Source of the DNA: Halogranum gelatinilyticum | GTDB lineage: Archaea; Halobacteriota; Halobacteria; Halobacteriales; Haloferacaceae | NCBI RefSeq assembly: GCF_900103715.1 | Contig: NZ_FNHL01000002.1 | Coordinates: 620,001-684,000 of the forward strand | Direction: 5' to 3' | DNA length: 64,000 nt | In this document: one piece after another, positions 60,774-64,000 of the stretch | Layout: each line of letters starts with the position of its first letter | How positions within the stretch are numbered: position 1 is the stretch's first letter | Made by a program: the position numbers and the translations under genes | The notes under the pieces: generated by a model | Databases searched by the model: none | What the model saw: the letters and a program-made list of their open reading frames with translations, nothing else | What the model was told of the DNA's origin: nothing

Positions 60774-61505
60774 TTAGGGAATCTGGACCGACAGCCGTGT
60801 TTTGAATCGGTCCGTCGTCTCGTTATCTTCGCGTACGGAGCCCTCGTCGGTTCGGGTGTAGATGCCTGATGGGCGACAAGCTGTGTTCTCTGGATGATTC
60901 AAGAGGTAGTACTCGCGCTGGAAGGAGTCACAGGGCCCGAGTGAAATTGCTTGGAACGAGTCTTGGACCACAGGCAAGTCGGCCGCGGTCCAGCAGCCAT
61001 CCATCGGTTCGTCTGGAACGATACTGAACTCTCCGTCTTCGTTGTGGTCGACGACTGATACGGAGCTTGGTAAGTTGGGGGGCACGAGAACTATCGACGC
61101 GTCGGTGCGCTCGTGGTTGAGTTCGAGTCCCGAGAGTGGGGGAGCACCTCCGAACTGCAGACTAACGCGAGTTGATGTGCGGTTTATGAATTCGAGTGTG
61201 AGTATGCCGGGACGACGGTCTGTTGCTGCCTGCGTCACCGCGGCTTGGGTCTCAAACGGCGGTTGAGGGTTTTCAAACACATATCTTGTGGACAAATCAG
61301 AGTCGTTGGCTGAGACGAGAGAATCAAATTCCTCGCATGCCTCAGAAGGCTCTGATTCCTGATCGCCCACCGGTTTCGACGTATTAGACGGTAGAGCTTC
61401 GGTTTTGTTTTGAGGGCCGACTGGGTTGGACGGTGAAGTAACACACCCACAGCTTATCATTGATGTGCCAAAAGCGAGATTCCGAAGTATTTGCCTTCTT
61501 TTCAT
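60774..61505 (-). CDS. lipoprotein of unknown function in AT-richer DNA
   Basis: 243 residues. MKRRQILRNLAFGTSMISCGC has a twin-arginine-like start and a lipobox cysteine. A Ser/Pro/Glu-rich spacer follows, then a beta-rich domain (PGILTLEFINRTSTRVSLQF, SFQAISLGPCDSFQREYYLL) with several cysteines. The GC content is clearly below the neighbours and the promoter side is (TA)-rich (61530-61555). Its stop abuts the HPP gene stop. It lies 66 bp downstream of the broken protease gene on the same strand and may belong to it. Confidence 0.75.
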   Translation of the reverse strand: MKRRQILRNLAFGTSMISCGCVTSPSNPVGPQNKTEALPSNTSKPVGDQESEPSEACEEFDSLVSANDSDLSTRYVFENPQPPFETQAAVTQAATDRRPGILTLEFINRTSTRVSLQFGGAPPLSGLELNHERTDASIVLVPPNLPSSVSVVDHNEDGEFSIVPDEPMDGCWTAADLPVVQDSFQAISLGPCDSFQREYYLLNHPENTACRPSGIYTRTDEGSVREDNETTDRFKTRLSVQIP

Positions 61506-62028
61506 TTCTTTTTCAAATATATTTTATTAATTGTCATTATATATATATATTTAAACAGAATTAGCATTTAGTCATATTGGGTTCGATTGGTCGAATGTGA
61601 TATTATGTGTTTTCTTAATTCTGTGTGCGGCACAACCAACGGCCTCGGACCCTGACCCATAATGTGGTGCAATAACAGCGAGAAACTCCTCACCGCCATA
61701 CGTAAATTTTTTATAATGAGGCCCCCCTGAGTCGCCTGATTTTGTCGCCGCAGTTGACTTGATGAAGTAGTCTGATGGGTATTGATCGTTGCACTCAGCA
61801 TTGGGTATCGGGTATTCACTGAGAGTCCCCGTTGTGGTACAAGTAGCCCAACCACGATGATATATCGTCTCGTTTGAACCTTTAAGATCTTTCAATCCCT
61901 CATAAGTAACTGTCCCTGCAATCTGACCATATTCTCCGGCGATGCTTTCTTCAGTCCCATTAAGACCATCATTATAATCAAGATTGATTGTCGCCCAATC
62001 TTGTGCTTCATCATAATCAGACACATAT

Positions 62029-62036
62029 CCAATACG
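62029..62036. repeat. 8-bp target-site duplication, left copy
   Basis: CCAATACG directly before the left end of the IS element, repeated at 62769-62776. Confidence 0.92.
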
Positions 62037-62768
62037 GGCACTGTCTAGTTAAGGAGCGAGCAGGTCGAAGAGCTAGTTTCCTATGCCGCTCAAAGACCTG
62101 CTCAGAGAGAGTTTAGACACTGCTACGCTTGAATGTTGGCAGCGGGAGCGGACGGCGACGCCCGTCAGGGCGTTCGCCGTCCGTCTCCATGCTGCCGGAT
62201 TGTCTCTTAGAGAGACAGAAGCGATTCTTCGTCTCCTTGGCGTAGAACGATCGTTTCAAGCAATCTTTCAGTGGGTACATCGACTTGCTGACAGCCTTCC
62301 GAACCCGCCGATGGCGAAGCCGAGGCGGGTCGCGGTCGATGAGACGGCTGTCAAGATTAACGGCAACTGGTCGTGGTTGTATGTCGCAATAGACCTCGAC
62401 ACAAAACTGATTCTCGATGTCGCTCTCTTCGAGCGTCATGGAACCGATCCAGCGGCTACGTTTCTCCACAGCGTCACCGAGAAACACGACTGTTCAGAGG
62501 CAGTGTTTCTGTCTGATGCCTTCGGCTATCGGACTGCCTTCTATCGGTTGGGTATCAACGGTCGGGTCGACTATACCGACAGAAACCTCATCGAAAAGTG
62601 GTTTCACACGTTCAAAATGAGAGTCGACCGTTTTCACAACTCGTGGGTGGGCAGTCGGCTGAGCGCCCAGCAATGGATTGCAGTTTTTGTTCATTACTAT
62701 AACGTTCAACGACCGCACCAATCGCTCGACGGACGAACGCCAGCTGAGGAGGTTATCTAGACAGTGCC
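62037..62768 (+). mobile_element. IS6-family insertion sequence, 732 bp, complete
   Basis: Both ends are visible. The left end reads GGCACTGTCTAGTTAAGG and the right end, inverted, GGCACTGTCTAGATAACC (15 of the first 16 bases identical). It is flanked by 8-bp direct repeats (CCAATACG), the usual duplication for IS6. It contains a single intact transposase gene. It interrupts the serine protease gene on the opposite strand and shows no decay, so the insertion is probably recent. Confidence 0.93.
62083..62760 (+). CDS. IS6-family transposase
   Basis: 225 residues. An HTH-like N-terminus (GLSLRETEAILRLLGVERSF) is followed by the DDE catalytic set: Asp86 in RVAVDETAVKI, Asp145 in FLSDAFGYR, Glu171 in NLIEKWFHTFKMR. 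The end (HYYNVQRPHQSLDGRTPAEE) is typical of haloarchaeal IS6 transposases. The TAG stop lies inside the right terminal inverted repeat. It forms cointegrates during copy-paste transposition. Confidence 0.95.
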   Translation: MPLKDLLRESLDTATLECWQRERTATPVRAFAVRLHAAGLSLRETEAILRLLGVERSFQAIFQWVHRLADSLPNPPMAKPRRVAVDETAVKINGNWSWLYVAIDLDTKLILDVALFERHGTDPAATFLHSVTEKHDCSEAVFLSDAFGYRTAFYRLGINGRVDYTDRNLIEKWFHTFKMRVDRFHNSWVGSRLSAQQWIAVFVHYYNVQRPHQSLDGRTPAEEVI

Positions 62769-62776
62769 CCAATACG
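62769..62776. repeat. 8-bp target-site duplication, right copy
   Basis: CCAATACG directly after the right end of the IS element, matching 62029-62036. Confidence 0.92.
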
Positions 62777-63240
62777 TTTTTTATCAGTATTGTAATTATA
62801 CACGTCAGTGTATACAGGAGAAACGTCACACTGTGATTGTACGACGTGAGCGGCAGTCATCAGACGTGTTTCGCCATCTTGAATTACAGTACAGGTCGCG
62901 CTCCCAGGACCAGTACTGTCCGGTTCGTCAACAGGATCTCCTCCTTCAATGATATTTACCTCTTTCTTACAGGAGTCTGGTGTGACATTAATTGGTTCTG
63001 CCATTCTTATAGGGATACCATCTACTCTGTCCGGTATGACACCACGTTCAATATTTAAACCTCTTTCTGGGTACTTACGAAGCAGTATTTCACTTTTATA
63101 ACGATCACCAATCATTTCATCTGATTTGCCAATTGATACCATTTGAATACCGCTTGACTGGTCTGGCTGTAACTCCTTAATTAGACGCTGTCTTGCCTTT
63201 TCTGCTCTCTTCTCTTGTGCCCACCACTTGGAGCTAACCT

Positions 63241-63247
63241 CTTTTTT
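63241..63247 (-). other. A AAA AAG slippery heptamer in the protease gene
   Basis: On the reverse strand the Tat-signal frame reads CAA AAA AAG. A -1 slip there continues into GAG GTT AGC, the frame holding the catalytic His region. The heptamer is the classic dnaX-type slip site. A one-base loss in a homopolymer (seven A, five C, four G nearby) is the simple alternative. Confidence 0.5.
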
Positions 63248-63497
63248 TGCCGGGGGACCCCGTTCTTTCCACGAATAGTAACAATCTCTGTTGTACTGTC
63301 TGTTGCTTTTCCGATCGTAGTCGGAAGCGCGGCTGCACCTGTTACCCCAAGGCTCCGGACAAAGCTGCGGCGGTTGAATTTCCCATCCAACATTGTAATT
63401 CACACAACAATTTCTTTGGTAATAATATTTGGGTCAACAGATCATTTCGGCTGACTCCGGGATAACCATTATACAGAGGCGACAACATGAGACCGTG

Positions 63498-63917
63498 ATG
63501 AGCACCTTCGGAGACCAGCGCGTGCCGCGGCGTCAGGGGTTCGACCCGATACGGGCGATGAGCGCCCTCGACCACGAGCGACGGGCGAACCTCGTCGGGA
63601 CCATCGTCGGCCATCCGAGCGGAACGCCGAGCCGAAAGGAGCTGAAGTATTACAACCCCAGCATCCCGGAGTCGACCCTGAGCGGCCAGCTCGAAAAGCT
63701 AGAGACGGTCGGTGTCGTCGAATCCGCCGAGAAGGACCGAGCGGGGTTGCGACGGGGCGAACCGTACCGCTTCTATCGGCTGACCGACGAGGCCCGCGAC
63801 CTCTTCGAGCGAAACGACATCTTCGGTGCGGACCCGTACAAGAACCTCTTCGAACAGGTCGAGAAGACCGACGAGATTCGGGCGGCAGAGCAGGCCTCGC
63901 GGCCCGCCTTCGAGTGA
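63498..63917 (+). CDS. winged-helix transcriptional regulator (ArsR/PadR-like)
   Basis: 139 residues from the ATG at 63498. The helical start GFDPIRAMSALDHERRANLV leads into a winged helix (PSRKELKYYNPSIPESTLSG, LEKLETVGVVESAEKDRAGL) and YRFYRLTDEARDLFERND. The tail contains an acidic helix. It is divergent from the broken protease gene with about 105 bp between, so it is a candidate regulator of the protease/lipoprotein pair, though its GC content matches the main chromosome. The remaining 83 bp to the window end hold nothing recognisable. Confidence 0.75.
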   Translation: MSTFGDQRVPRRQGFDPIRAMSALDHERRANLVGTIVGHPSGTPSRKELKYYNPSIPESTLSGQLEKLETVGVVESAEKDRAGLRRGEPYRFYRLTDEARDLFERNDIFGADPYKNLFEQVEKTDEIRAAEQASRPAFE

Positions 63918-64000
63918 CCCGGACCACGGCCACAAACTGCGTCTGACACCGGAGCGGCGTCGCCCGCGAGCGAGAGGGACCGACACTTCGACACCGGAGC

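Larger units (their letters stand above)
61572..63393 (-). pseudogene. Tat-exported trypsin-like serine protease gene, split by an IS6-family element and carrying a -1 frameshift site
   Basis: N-terminal part: MLDGKFNRRSFVRSLGVTGA (Tat signal) from 63393. About 50 codons later the coding frame moves by -1 near 63241-63262, continuing EVSSKWWAQEKRAEK and reaching TAAHVV (catalytic His). The frame ends at the IS insertion (62037-62768). C-terminal part: VSDYDEAQDWATINLDYNDG (probable catalytic Asp) and TAATKSGDSGGPHYKK (Ser), stop at 61572. Removing the IS and one 8-bp target copy joins KKRIG to YVSDYDEAQ in frame. Catalytic His, Asp and Ser are all present, so the gene was functional before the insertion. 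AT-rich like its neighbour. Confidence 0.85.

Overview
The window is chromosomal DNA of a haloarchaeon (class Halobacteria). It is very GC-rich, and its proteins are acidic, with D/E-rich linkers and tails. It carries archaeal hallmark genes: trmY, HerA/NurA, an archaeal-type RNA ligase with its PIN partner, aIF5A with deoxyhypusine synthase, the archaeosine radical-SAM enzyme, S8e, Bat-type HTH regulators and HalOD1. Many genes have a TATA-like box 25-28 nt before the start codon, as expected for leaderless haloarchaeal mRNAs. I cannot assign a genus.

Layout. 1-11.2 kb: trmY (cut by the window edge), an exported CARDB-like protein with a MacB/FtsX permease, a frameshifted lipoprotein gene, an ABC exporter, a sugar O-acetyltransferase, a Tat-exported cysteine-peptidase-like protein, divergent RNA ligase and PIN partner, and a RimK-RimB type fusion. 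11.3-18.1 kb: a sulfur-handling island with thioredoxin, a TauE-type exporter, a DUF7512-like small membrane protein, a cysteine-containing HTH regulator, two YeeE half-transporters, two rhodanese-metallo-beta-lactamase fusions, TusA and DsrE2. Its promoters share a core element and a GCACAATAC box. The simplest reading is sulfane-sulfur or thiosulfate uptake, relay through TusA/DsrE2/rhodanese, oxidation of persulfide to sulfite, and sulfite export. 18.1-24 kb: zinc ribbon protein, universal stress protein, ribokinase, flavin-fold protein, FdhF-like molybdoenzyme, SDR.

24-35.5 kb: information-processing genes (S8e, CspA-like protein, NurA, HerA, aIF5A) among small haloarchaeal genes, with agmatinase next to aIF5A. 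35.5-45.3 kb: a 36-residue basic microprotein, HTTM protein, Nif3-like protein, deoxyhypusine synthase (third member of the hypusine neighbourhood), a DUF1611 / HTH / APC permease / M20 peptidase group that fits D-glutamate use, and RaSEA. 45.5-54.7 kb: a 1231-residue regulator joining HTH, sensor, P-loop ATPase and TPR, followed by purine genes (purQ, purS, purU, purC). purU is preceded by an 11-residue leader ORF coupled to its start. 54.7-60.8 kb: PAS/GAF/Bat regulator, F420-type LLM enzyme, uridine phosphorylase, HPP-USP protein.

60.8-63.4 kb is an AT-rich, foreign-looking patch. A lipoprotein gene lies next to a Tat-exported trypsin-like protease gene that is interrupted by an IS6-family element. 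The IS has 8-bp target duplications, and conceptual removal restores the reading frame. The same protease gene needs a -1 shift near a canonical A AAA AAG slippery heptamer. Three genes in the window (the second rhodanese-MBL, fdhF, herA) have degenerate copies of their 3' ends, stop codon included, repeated just downstream.
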